From Prevotella sp. UBA2756 (GTDB lineage: Bacteria; Bacteroidota; Bacteroidia; Bacteroidales; Bacteroidaceae), in NCBI GenBank assembly GCA_002353205.1, contig DEJE01000038.1, forward strand, positions 1 through 64,000: a stretch of 64,000 nucleotides of DNA, given 5' to 3'. A model generated the notes under the pieces. The model saw only the letters and a program-made list of their open reading frames with translations, was not told the origin of the DNA and did not search any database. How positions within the stretch are numbered: the stretch's first letter is position 1; each line of letters starts with the position of its first letter. Position numbers and translations under genes: made by a program. This document shows, piece after piece, positions 24,571 to 31,708 of this stretch.

Positions 24571-27060
24571 ATGAAAAAAACAAGATTCCTTTTTGCAGTG
24601 ATGATGCTGATGATCTCAGCAGCGGTAATGGCCCAGAAGACCACGGTCAAGGGCGTGTTGGCAGACCAGACGACCGGTGAGCCGGAGCCCTTCGGCACGA
24701 TTCGCGTGTTCAAGAGCGGCAAGACCGACAAGCCGACGGCCATGTTCCTGGCCGATGCCGACGGACGGTTCAGCCATGAGGTGACGGGCAAGGGTCTCTT
24801 CGACATCATCTTCAGCAGCATCGGCAAGGAAGACCTGAAGAAGAGCATCCGCCTCGGTGAGACACCCGTGGTGGACCTCGACACCATCTATCTGAAGGAG
24901 AATGCCACGATGTTGAAAGGTGTTGAGGTGGTGGCGCAGAAGCCTTTGGTGAAGATGGAGGTCGACAAGATGACCTACAACGTGGCCGAGGATGCCGACT
25001 CGAAGTCGAGCACGGTGCTCGACATGCTGCGCAAGGTGCCTATGGTGACGGTCGACGGTCAGGACAACATCTCGGTCAACGGTTCTTCTTCGTTCAAGGT
25101 GTACGTCGACGGCAAGCCCAGCGTGATGTTCTCCAGCAATCCGTCGATGGTCTTCAAGAGCATGCCCGCCACGGCAGTGAAGAACATTGAGGTGGTGACC
25201 AACCCCGGTGCTCGCTATGATGCCGAGGGAGCAGGCGGCGTACTGAACATTGTGATGAACCGTCAGGACCCGATGGCCATGGAGTCGCTCAACGGCTACA
25301 ACGGCACGGTGCGCGCCTCGGCCGGTAACAGAAGCGTTGGCGGCGGCGTCTTCCTCAGCGGTCAGCAGGGAAAGCTCTCTTACAGTGCCAATGCCATGGT
25401 GAACTATTCAAAGCCCGGCACCACCGACGTGACGATGGAGCAGCAGAACGGCGACGGCAGCATACTCTCCACAGCTGCCACCTCGGTGAAACTGCCGTTC
25501 ACGATGGGCAACATCAGCCTTGGATATGACCTCGACGAGATGAGCAGCCTGAACGCTACTTTCTCGCTGACCAGCTTCAACATGAAGAACAACGGCACCA
25601 CGACGACACGCCAGATGGGCGGACTCTATGGCAACGGCTTCGGCTACGAAACGAACATGAGGATGCGCAACGGACGAACATCGTTCAGCGGTAACGTGGA
25701 CTACCAGCGCTTCTTCAACAAACAGCGCACGCAGTCGATCGTGCTCACCTATCAAATCGCCTACAGCCCCTCGAACTCCAAGACGTACAACGACTTCTTG
25801 ATGGAAGGCGTCTCGGCCATCGACCTCACCGACCGCAACTCCATCAACGAGGAACGCACCACCGACCACACCTTCCAGGCTGACTTCACCACACCGTTAG
25901 GCGTCGGACAGACGCTGAGCCTGGGCTCGAAGCTGATGGCACGCCGCGCCACCTCGGATGCCAAATACTACCTGGCCGACGTCTACGACGAGCGTTCGAG
26001 CATGGACTATCTCTACAAAAACACCATCCTCGCAGGCTATGCCGAGTACAGCGGACAGTTCGGAAAGGTGGGAACGAAGGCCGGCTTGCGCTACGAGCAG
26101 ACTTGGCAGGACGTGGAATACCGTCTGGGCCAGGGTCAGGACTTCTCCACCAGCTACGGCTCGCTGGTGCCCAGTGCAAGTCTTTCCTACACACTGTCGC
26201 AGGGCAGCAACATCGGTCTGACCTACAACATGCGCATCTCGCGCCCCGGTATCAGCTATCTGAACCCCTACGTAAACCGCGCCGACCCCAATTCGCTCAG
26301 CTATGGTAACACCGATCTCGACGTGGAGAAGTCGCACAACATCGCACTCGTCTACAACATGTTCACGCCGAAACTGATGATGAACGTCAACGTGCACCAC
26401 AACTTCACCGACAACGCCATCGAGCAGTACAGCTTCTTCGACGGAACGCTGCTCAACACCACCTACGGAAACATCGTGAAGCGCCACCAGACAGGTGCCA
26501 ACGTCTACGCCAACTGGCTGGCAGCACCGAAGACGCGCATCATGCTCAACGGCGGACTGAACTACACCGACATGCGCAGCTCGGCACTCGACCTGAAGAA
26601 CAGCGGATGGACGGCCAACACCATGCTCGGTCTGCAGCAGACACTGCCGTGGGACCTGAAGCTCGGTGCCTTCCTCATCTCCTCCACAAAGAGCTACACA
26701 CTGCAGGGATGGAGCAGCGGATTCAACCTGCTGACGGCCAACATCTCGAAGTCGTTCTTCAACGACAAGCTCAATCTCAGCCTGCAAGGCATGATGGGAC
26801 TCTCCGACGGCGGCAACCTGAAGATGGAAAGTTACAGCCAGGGCAAGAACTTCCTCAGCCACCAGGACATCAAGATCCCCATGAGCGGCGTCACCTTCAG
26901 CGTCAGCTACACCTTCGGCAAGGGTAAGAAGCAGGCCCGACAGCACGTCAGCCGCGTGCAGAACGACTACATCGAGCAGCAGTCGCAGGGCGAGATGCTC
27001 AACAGCGTGGGCGGCAGCAACGGTTCGGGAAGCATGGGTGGCAGCGGAATGCCGCAGTAA
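24571..27060 (+). CDS. Outer-membrane beta-barrel protein, TonB-receptor-like
   Basis: An 829-residue outer-membrane protein. After a signal peptide (MKKTRFLFAVMMLMISAAVMA) comes a carboxypeptidase-regulatory-like domain (TVKGVLADQTTGEPEPFGTI, about 24-110), then a plug-like domain (VLDMLRKVPMVTVDGQDNI, ATAVKNIEVVTNPGARYDAEGAGGVLNIV, about 140-235) and a long beta-barrel to the end (OMP_b-brl_3 type). The tail is Gly/Ser/Gln-rich and lacks the usual final aromatic residue. Such proteins are common next to two-component genes in Bacteroidetes and their ligands are mostly unknown. A hairpin terminator follows, and the LytS/LytTR pair starts 133 bp downstream. Four 22-bp repeats lie upstream of its promoter and may be operator sites. 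Confidence 0.88.
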   Translation: MKKTRFLFAVMMLMISAAVMAQKTTVKGVLADQTTGEPEPFGTIRVFKSGKTDKPTAMFLADADGRFSHEVTGKGLFDIIFSSIGKEDLKKSIRLGETPVVDLDTIYLKENATMLKGVEVVAQKPLVKMEVDKMTYNVAEDADSKSSTVLDMLRKVPMVTVDGQDNISVNGSSSFKVYVDGKPSVMFSSNPSMVFKSMPATAVKNIEVVTNPGARYDAEGAGGVLNIVMNRQDPMAMESLNGYNGTVRASAGNRSVGGGVFLSGQQGKLSYSANAMVNYSKPGTTDVTMEQQNGDGSILSTAATSVKLPFTMGNISLGYDLDEMSSLNATFSLTSFNMKNNGTTTTRQMGGLYGNGFGYETNMRMRNGRTSFSGNVDYQRFFNKQRTQSIVLTYQIAYSPSNSKTYNDFLMEGVSAIDLTDRNSINEERTTDHTFQADFTTPLGVGQTLSLGSKLMARRATSDAKYYLADVYDERSSMDYLYKNTILAGYAEYSGQFGKVGTKAGLRYEQTWQDVEYRLGQGQDFSTSYGSLVPSASLSYTLSQGSNIGLTYNMRISRPGISYLNPYVNRADPNSLSYGNTDLDVEKSHNIALVYNMFTPKLMMNVNVHHNFTDNAIEQYSFFDGTLLNTTYGNIVKRHQTGANVYANWLAAPKTRIMLNGGLNYTDMRSSALDLKNSGWTANTMLGLQQTLPWDLKLGAFLISSTKSYTLQGWSSGFNLLTANISKSFFNDKLNLSLQGMMGLSDGGNLKMESYSQGKNFLSHQDIKIPMSGVTFSVSYTFGKGKKQARQHVSRVQNDYIEQQSQGEMLNSVGGSNGSGSMGGSGMPQ

Positions 27061-27123
27061 AGCCTGGCCCACACGAAAGGAACAACATGTTCATACAAAA
27101 GTACTTCATCTATAAAGAAATCG

Positions 27124-27158
27124 TCTCTTCCGCGTTGAGATAATGCGGAAGAGATTTT
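27124..27158 (+). terminator. Terminator of the barrel gene, overlapping the next promoter
   Basis: Perfect 10-bp stem TCTCTTCCGC/GCGGAAGAGA followed by TTTT. The same T-run supplies the TTTG -33 box of the downstream kinase promoter. Confidence 0.8.
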
Positions 27159-27186
27159 GACATGTCAAAAACAATTCGTAATTTTG
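27156..27186 (+). promoter_or_regulatory. Promoter of the LytS-type kinase gene
   Basis: TTTG (27156-27159) and TAATTTTG (27179-27186), spacing 19 bp. The ATG at 27193 is only 7 bp after the -7 box, so the transcript should be leaderless or nearly so. Confidence 0.8.
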
Positions 27187-27192
27187 CACACA

Positions 27193-28239
27193 ATGAAGAA
27201 AATTGCAAAAAAAGATATCTGGCTTTTTGCGGCTCAGGCAGCAGTATGGATGCTCATGCTGCTCCTGTTGCCGCTGGCTATTTTCCTCAGCACCCGCAAC
27301 TGGGAGTCTACATCCACGTCGCTGCTGATGGTTTGGCAGCTGCTACGGGCTCCGCTGGTCGTCTATTTTGCCAATTTCTACATCTTTGGACCCTATCTGT
27401 TCTTCAAGCGCAGGTTCTGGTGGTTCGCTCTTTGCAACATTCTGCTCATCACGGGCGTGAACTACGGCTTCGTGTACGGCTATTTTGCAATCAGAAACAA
27501 CGGGCTCAACATGCCTCCAAATGCATGGATGGGCTTCTTCTCGGGCGCCTTCTTGTTCTTCCTGCTCAATCTGGTCATGGCGGCTGTAGCCATCGGCATC
27601 CGTCACTTCATCCGCGTGCGACAGCTGAAACAGCAGTTGGAAGAAGAGCGCCACAAGAACACCGAGGCTGAGCTGGCCTGGCTGAAGAACCAGATCAATC
27701 CCCACTTCCTCTTCAACACGCTCAACAACATCTCCAGTCTGACGCAGATCGATGCCGACGCCGCGCAGGATGCCATCGCGCAGCTGAGCGACCTGCTGCG
27801 CTATGCGATGTACGAGACGAACAAGACGCTCGTGGCTATCGGCGGCGAGGTGGACTTCATGCGCAACTACATCGAGCTGATGCGGCTGCGCTGCAACGAC
27901 CGCACGCAGATCGACTACCGCTTCGACGTCGGCGACGGCCACGCGCAGGTAGCTCCGCTGCTCTTCATCTCGCTCATTGAGAACGCTTTCAAGCACGGCA
28001 CCAGCACCAACCGTCCCTCGAGCATCAGCATCAGCATGCGGCTGGCCGACGACATGCTGACCTTCACGTGCGACAACACCAACTTCCCCAAGAGCGACAA
28101 CGACCGCAGCGGGTCGGGTATCGGACTGGAGAACACGCGGCGGCGGCTCGAACTGATGTACCCCGACAGTTACACGTGGCAGCAGACGGTGGAGGACGGC
28201 ATCTATCATATCGCCATTTCGCTACGAATCAAATCCTGA
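27193..28239 (+). CDS. LytS-family sensor histidine kinase
   Basis: A 348-residue inner-membrane kinase. Four hydrophobic segments fill the first 145 residues (WLFAAQAAVWMLMLLLLPLAI, LLRAPLVVYFANFYIF, LCNILLITGVNYGFVYGYF, FFSGAFLFFLLNLVMAAVAI). A coiled stretch leads to the His_kinase box LKNQINPHFLFNTLNNISSL with the phospho-acceptor His, then a GHKL ATPase domain (PLLFISLIENAFKHG, GSGIGLENTRRRLELMY). No separate periplasmic sensor domain is visible, so the signal is probably sensed in the membrane. The start MKKIAKKDIW is used; the longer frame begins upstream of the promoter. The response regulator starts 2 bp after its stop. Confidence 0.94.
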   Translation: MKKIAKKDIWLFAAQAAVWMLMLLLLPLAIFLSTRNWESTSTSLLMVWQLLRAPLVVYFANFYIFGPYLFFKRRFWWFALCNILLITGVNYGFVYGYFAIRNNGLNMPPNAWMGFFSGAFLFFLLNLVMAAVAIGIRHFIRVRQLKQQLEEERHKNTEAELAWLKNQINPHFLFNTLNNISSLTQIDADAAQDAIAQLSDLLRYAMYETNKTLVAIGGEVDFMRNYIELMRLRCNDRTQIDYRFDVGDGHAQVAPLLFISLIENAFKHGTSTNRPSSISISMRLADDMLTFTCDNTNFPKSDNDRSGSGIGLENTRRRLELMYPDSYTWQQTVEDGIYHIAISLRIKS

Positions 28240-28241
28240 CT

Positions 28242-28973
28242 ATGAATCCAATACTCACATGCATCATCGTCGACGACGAGCCCCTGGCTGTCAAGTTGCT
28301 CGAGTCGTTCGTCGCCAAGACGCCCGGCCTGGAGCTCGTGGCGTCGTACACCGACTCGGTGGAGGCCATCGCTGCCGTGAGGAGCCGGCACGTTGACCTG
28401 CTCTTCCTCGACATCCAGATGCCTGATCTCGACGGGATGGAGCTGGCCCGCATGGTGCCCGAGGACACACGCGTCGTCTTCACGACGGCTTTCAAGGAGT
28501 ATGCCTTCGAGAGCTACGAGGTGTCGGCGCTCGACTTCCTGCTCAAGCCCATCCGTTACAACAAGTTCCTCGCTGCCGTGGAGAAGGCGAGGAAGTGGAT
28601 TCCGGCAGCCAATGTCGCCCCGCCAACGGCCGACGAGAGCACCACCATCTTCATCAAAGTGGACGGCGAACTGCGCCAGATACCCCTCGACCGCATTCTC
28701 TACGTGAACGGAATGAAAGACTATGTCGTCTTCCGCATCGAAGGTGAGCGCAAGGGACTCATCAGTCACCTGACGATGAAAGCCGTGGAAGACATGCTGC
28801 CGCCGCAGCGCTTCATGCGCGTACACCGCTCGTTCATCGTCGCCCTGGCACACATCCGCTCCGTCGACCGCAACGACTGCATCTACATCGGCGACGAGAT
28901 TATCCACGTCACCGAGGCTTACAAAGAGGCTTTCTACCAGTATCTGGAGTCGAAGAGTGTCGTCAGAACATGA
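28242..28973 (+). CDS. LytTR-family response regulator
   Basis: A 243-residue DNA-binding regulator, partner of the kinase just upstream (2-bp gap). Receiver domain at 1-120 with the acidic pair IIVDDEP, phospho-Asp in LLFLDIQMPDLDG and Lys in LLKPI. The LytTR domain occupies about 140-240 (IFIKVDGELRQIPLDRILYV, RFMRVHRSFIVAL). LytTR proteins bind short direct repeats upstream of targets; the neighbouring outer-membrane barrel gene is an obvious candidate target, but this is not shown. A 16-bp palindrome follows 32 bp after the stop codon. Confidence 0.95.
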   Translation: MNPILTCIIVDDEPLAVKLLESFVAKTPGLELVASYTDSVEAIAAVRSRHVDLLFLDIQMPDLDGMELARMVPEDTRVVFTTAFKEYAFESYEVSALDFLLKPIRYNKFLAAVEKARKWIPAANVAPPTADESTTIFIKVDGELRQIPLDRILYVNGMKDYVVFRIEGERKGLISHLTMKAVEDMLPPQRFMRVHRSFIVALAHIRSVDRNDCIYIGDEIIHVTEAYKEAFYQYLESKSVVRT

Positions 28974-29005
28974 CAAAAGTGGCGTCGGGGGCGAAAAAAA
29001 ACGCT

Positions 29006-29021
29006 AAACAGCGCGCTGTTT
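29006..29021. other. 16-bp perfect palindrome
   Basis: AAACAGCG/CGCTGTTT lies between the LytTR gene and the GT2 gene, 58 bp ahead of the GT2 ATG. It may be an operator or the base of a hairpin; a run of T follows it only on the minus strand. Confidence 0.5.
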
Positions 29022-29078
29022 CAGATTTTATTCGTAATTTCGCAGTCGGAAAAGTATAACTTCGATAGCAGAACAGCT

Positions 29079-29828
29079 ATGAACACGAGTGACAGTATCG
29101 TAATCATACCCACCTACAACGAGAAAGAGAACATCGAAAAGATTATCCGGGCCGTCTTCGGGCTGGAGAAATGTTTCCATATATTGGTCATCGACGACGG
29201 GTCGCCCGACGGAACCGCAGCGATTGTGAAGCGGCTCATGGCAGGAGAGTTCAGCGACCGACTGTTCATCCATGAGCGACAGGGGAAGCTCGGACTGGGC
29301 ACCGCCTACATCGCAGGATTCAAATGGGCATTGGAGCGCGACTACCAATACATCTTCGAGATGGACGCCGACTTCAGTCATGACCCCAACGACCTGCCCC
29401 GACTCTACGCAGCGTGCGCCGACGAGGGCTACGACGTGGCCATCGGCTCGCGCTATGTCAGCGGTGTGAACGTGGTGAACTGGCCCATCGGCCGCGTGCT
29501 CATGTCGTATTTCGCATCGAAATATGTCAGGATCGTCACCGGATTCAAGGTACACGACACCACGGCAGGCTTCGTCTGCTACCGCCGCCGCGTGCTCAGC
29601 ACCATGGAACTCGACAAGATACGCTTCAAGGGCTACGGCTTCCAGATCGAAATGAAGTACACGGCCCATAAGATAGGCTTCCGCATCAAGGAGGTTCCCG
29701 TCATCTTCGTCAACCGGCGCGAGGGCACAAGCAAGATGTCCGGCGGCATCTTCGGCGAGGCTTTCTTCGGCGTGATGCGCCTGCGCTGGGACGGATGGAC
29801 TCGGAAATACCCCAAGATCAGTTCATAG
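29079..29828 (+). CDS. Polyprenol-phosphate mannosyltransferase-like GT2
   Basis: A 249-residue GT2 enzyme of the dolichol-phosphate mannose synthase type: VIIPTYNEKENI, nucleotide motif DDGSPDGT, the metal-binding MDADFSHDP, GSRYVSG, and RREGTSKM near the end. It transfers a sugar from a nucleotide donor to a polyprenol phosphate on the cytoplasmic face. No C-terminal membrane helices are present. The last codons and the stop lie in the first unit of a heptamer array (29820-29861), so the extreme C-terminus (KISS) is set by the repeat. A PlsC-type acyltransferase follows on the same strand. Confidence 0.9.
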   Translation: MNTSDSIVIIPTYNEKENIEKIIRAVFGLEKCFHILVIDDGSPDGTAAIVKRLMAGEFSDRLFIHERQGKLGLGTAYIAGFKWALERDYQYIFEMDADFSHDPNDLPRLYAACADEGYDVAIGSRYVSGVNVVNWPIGRVLMSYFASKYVRIVTGFKVHDTTAGFVCYRRRVLSTMELDKIRFKGYGFQIEMKYTAHKIGFRIKEVPVIFVNRREGTSKMSGGIFGEAFFGVMRLRWDGWTRKYPKISS

Positions 29829-29861
29829 TCCACAGTTCAAAGTTCACAGTTCATAGTTCTT
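29820..29861. repeat. Heptamer array over the GT2 stop codon
   Basis: Six 7-bp units (AGTTCAT, AGTCCAC, AGTTCAA, AGTTCAC, AGTTCAT, AGTTCTT); the first contains the TAG stop of the GT2 gene. Confidence 0.8.
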
Positions 29862-29923
29862 GGTTGTCTTATCCGAAAGCAGACAGAACAGACAATGATG
29901 TTCAACCTGACAGACTCATCTGC

Positions 29924-30682
29924 ATGAAAACACTCTACAAGCTCTATCAGCTCTTCATAGCCGTCCCACTGTTCATCGTGTGGACGGTCCTCATCTCGCT
30001 CACCGTCATCATCGGCTGCACCCTCGGCGGAGGCCATTGGTTCGGCTACTACCCCGGCAAGGCATGGGGATGGCTCACGCTGAAGCTCTTCCTGCTCCCT
30101 GTGAAGGTTGAGGGCCGCGAGAACCTGCGCGAAGGCGAGTCGTATGTCTTCGTGAGCAACCATCAGGGCATGTTCGACATCTTCCTCATCTTCGGCCATC
30201 TCGGACGGCAGTTCAAGTGGATGATGAAGCACCAGCTGCGCAAGATGCCCTTCATCGGATTCGCCTGCGAGCGCTCGCACCAGATTTTCGTCGACAAGCG
30301 CGGAGCCAGCAAGATCAAGAAAACCTACGACGAAGCCCGCCACATACTGCAGGGAGGCATGTCGCTCTGCGTCTTCCCCGAGGGCGCACGCACCTTCACC
30401 GGCCACATGGGGCTCTTCCGCCGCGGCGCCTTCATGCTCGCCGACGAGCTGCAGCTGCCCGTCGTGCCGCTCACCATCAACGGATCGTTCGACGTCATGC
30501 CCCGCATGCGCGACTACAGGTTCGTCAGCTGGCACCCACTGACGCTCACCATCCACCAGCCCATCCGCCCTGAGACGCAGGGACCCGAGAATATCAAGAA
30601 GATGATGAACGAGAGTTACCGCCAGATCATGTCGGCTCTCGTCCCCGAATATCAGGGCTACGTGGAGAATCCCGACCAGTGA
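29924..30682 (+). CDS. 1-acyl-sn-glycerol-3-phosphate acyltransferase (PlsC family)
   Basis: A 252-residue membrane-associated acyltransferase that adds the second acyl chain to make phosphatidic acid. An N-terminal helix (LFIAVPLFIVWTVLISLTVIIG) precedes the catalytic NHQGMFD motif, then FVDKRGASK and FPEGART. The ATG at 29924 (MKTLYKLYQL) is used; the longer frame starts inside GT2 and crosses the heptamer array. A perfect 19-bp inverted repeat lies beyond its stop, between it and the convergent nitroreductase gene. The PlsC family is clear; an ornithine-lipid role cannot be excluded. Confidence 0.9.
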   Translation: MKTLYKLYQLFIAVPLFIVWTVLISLTVIIGCTLGGGHWFGYYPGKAWGWLTLKLFLLPVKVEGRENLREGESYVFVSNHQGMFDIFLIFGHLGRQFKWMMKHQLRKMPFIGFACERSHQIFVDKRGASKIKKTYDEARHILQGGMSLCVFPEGARTFTGHMGLFRRGAFMLADELQLPVVPLTINGSFDVMPRMRDYRFVSWHPLTLTIHQPIRPETQGPENIKKMMNESYRQIMSALVPEYQGYVENPDQ

Positions 30683-30727
30683 GACTCCTTTCGTCTCGTC
30701 TTGTGATTCCGGATTGACGTTGCCCGG

Positions 30728-30780
30728 AAAAAAAAGTTTGCGCAAGTTTCAGTTTGATTCGAAACCGAAACTTGCGCAAA
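30728..30780 (-). terminator. Terminator of the nitroreductase gene
   Basis: 19-nt arms TTTGCGCAAGTTTCAGTTT (one mismatch) with a 6-nt loop. On the minus strand the stem is followed by eight T, the classic intrinsic form. It may serve both converging genes. Confidence 0.8.
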
Positions 30781-30814
30781 TCGTTTCAATCTGCATTCGC
30801 CGAAAGCCCAGACT

Positions 30815-31555
30815 CTATTCCAGAAATCCCTGCTGGCGGAGCGCTTCGAGGAGCGTGGCCGACATGGCTTCGTTGTCGCGCCGCGTGTAGCGTATGTCGG
30901 TGAAGATCTGGGCGAGCGTCTCTTTGTTGTTGATGCGCACGAATTCCTGGTTCTCGGGCAGGCTCTCCTTGTCGGTATAGAAGCGGTCGATGAGGTCGGG
31001 CGTGTAGTCGCGGTAGGTCTCGTTGTGGACGATGGCGTCGATCGGCAGGCGGTCGGAGAGGGCAGGCTGCTCGTCGGGCCAGCCGAGGGTGATGGTGGCT
31101 ACGGGCATGACGAGCTTGGGCAGCTGCAGCACGTCGATGATATGGCCGGGCATGTAGACGGTGGTGCCGAGGAAACAGTAGCCGAGTCCCTGCTCGTCGG
31201 CAAGGTTGCAGAAGGTCTGGCAGTAGAGCAGCGCGTCGGTGGCGGCATTGATGAAGCTGAGGAAATTATCGTAGCCCGGTTCTGCCTGGCGGCATTCGGC
31301 CCACCGCGAGGTGCGCCTGAAGTCGGCGCAGAAGGTGAGCACCACGGGAGCCTGGCTCACCATGGGCTGGTTGAAGTGTGCGGGCGCGAGCCGTTCCTTC
31401 ATTTGCTGCGATCTTGTGACGACAACGCTGTAGAGCTGAAGGTTCCCCATGGTCTGCGTGCGCTCGGCTTGTGTTAACAACTGGTGAAGCAATTCGTCGC
31501 TGACTTCACGTTTTGCATATTTCCGGATGCTGGTCCTGGTGTCTAAGTTCTTCAT
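30815..31555 (-). CDS. Nitroreductase family oxidoreductase
   Basis: A 246-residue FMN-dependent oxidoreductase of the NfsA/FRP-like type. The N-terminus NLDTRTSIRKYAKREV is the phosphate-binding start of nitroreductases; NLQLYSVVV, LYCQTFCNLADEQGLGYCFLGTTVY and PVATITLGWPDE follow in family order. It probably reduces nitro compounds or quinones with NAD(P)H; substrate unknown. A -7 box lies 20 bp upstream and a strong hairpin terminator 35 bp downstream, so it is likely a single-gene unit. Confidence 0.88.
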   Translation of the reverse strand: MKNLDTRTSIRKYAKREVSDELLHQLLTQAERTQTMGNLQLYSVVVTRSQQMKERLAPAHFNQPMVSQAPVVLTFCADFRRTSRWAECRQAEPGYDNFLSFINAATDALLYCQTFCNLADEQGLGYCFLGTTVYMPGHIIDVLQLPKLVMPVATITLGWPDEQPALSDRLPIDAIVHNETYRDYTPDLIDRFYTDKESLPENQEFVRINNKETLAQIFTDIRYTRRDNEAMSATLLEALRQQGFLE

Positions 31556-31575
31556 TCTGGATAATTTTGTTCATG

Positions 31576-31583
31576 CAAAGATA
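31576..31583 (-). promoter_or_regulatory. -7 box of the nitroreductase gene
   Basis: TATCTTTG on the minus strand, 20 bp ahead of the ATG; the -33 region has only TTTTGG at a short spacing. Confidence 0.5.
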
Positions 31584-31658
31584 AGACAAGTTTTCCAAAA
31601 CAGAAAAGTTTTTATGCAAATAATAGCTAAAGGATTTCATTATTTGAAAAATAACCTA

Positions 31659-31666
31659 TATCTTTG
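31659..31666 (+). promoter_or_regulatory. -7 box of nrdJ
   Basis: TATCTTTG, 42 bp ahead of the ATG. I see no cobalamin riboswitch between it and the gene. Confidence 0.55.
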
Positions 31667-31708
31667 CACCTGCAATTTTCTGATAACGGTACACATTATT
31701 TATATATT

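Noticed and set aside
31560..31708. Cobalamin riboswitch ahead of the B12-dependent reductase
   Set aside because: The 150 bp are AT-rich and contain no B12-box or matching stem pattern.
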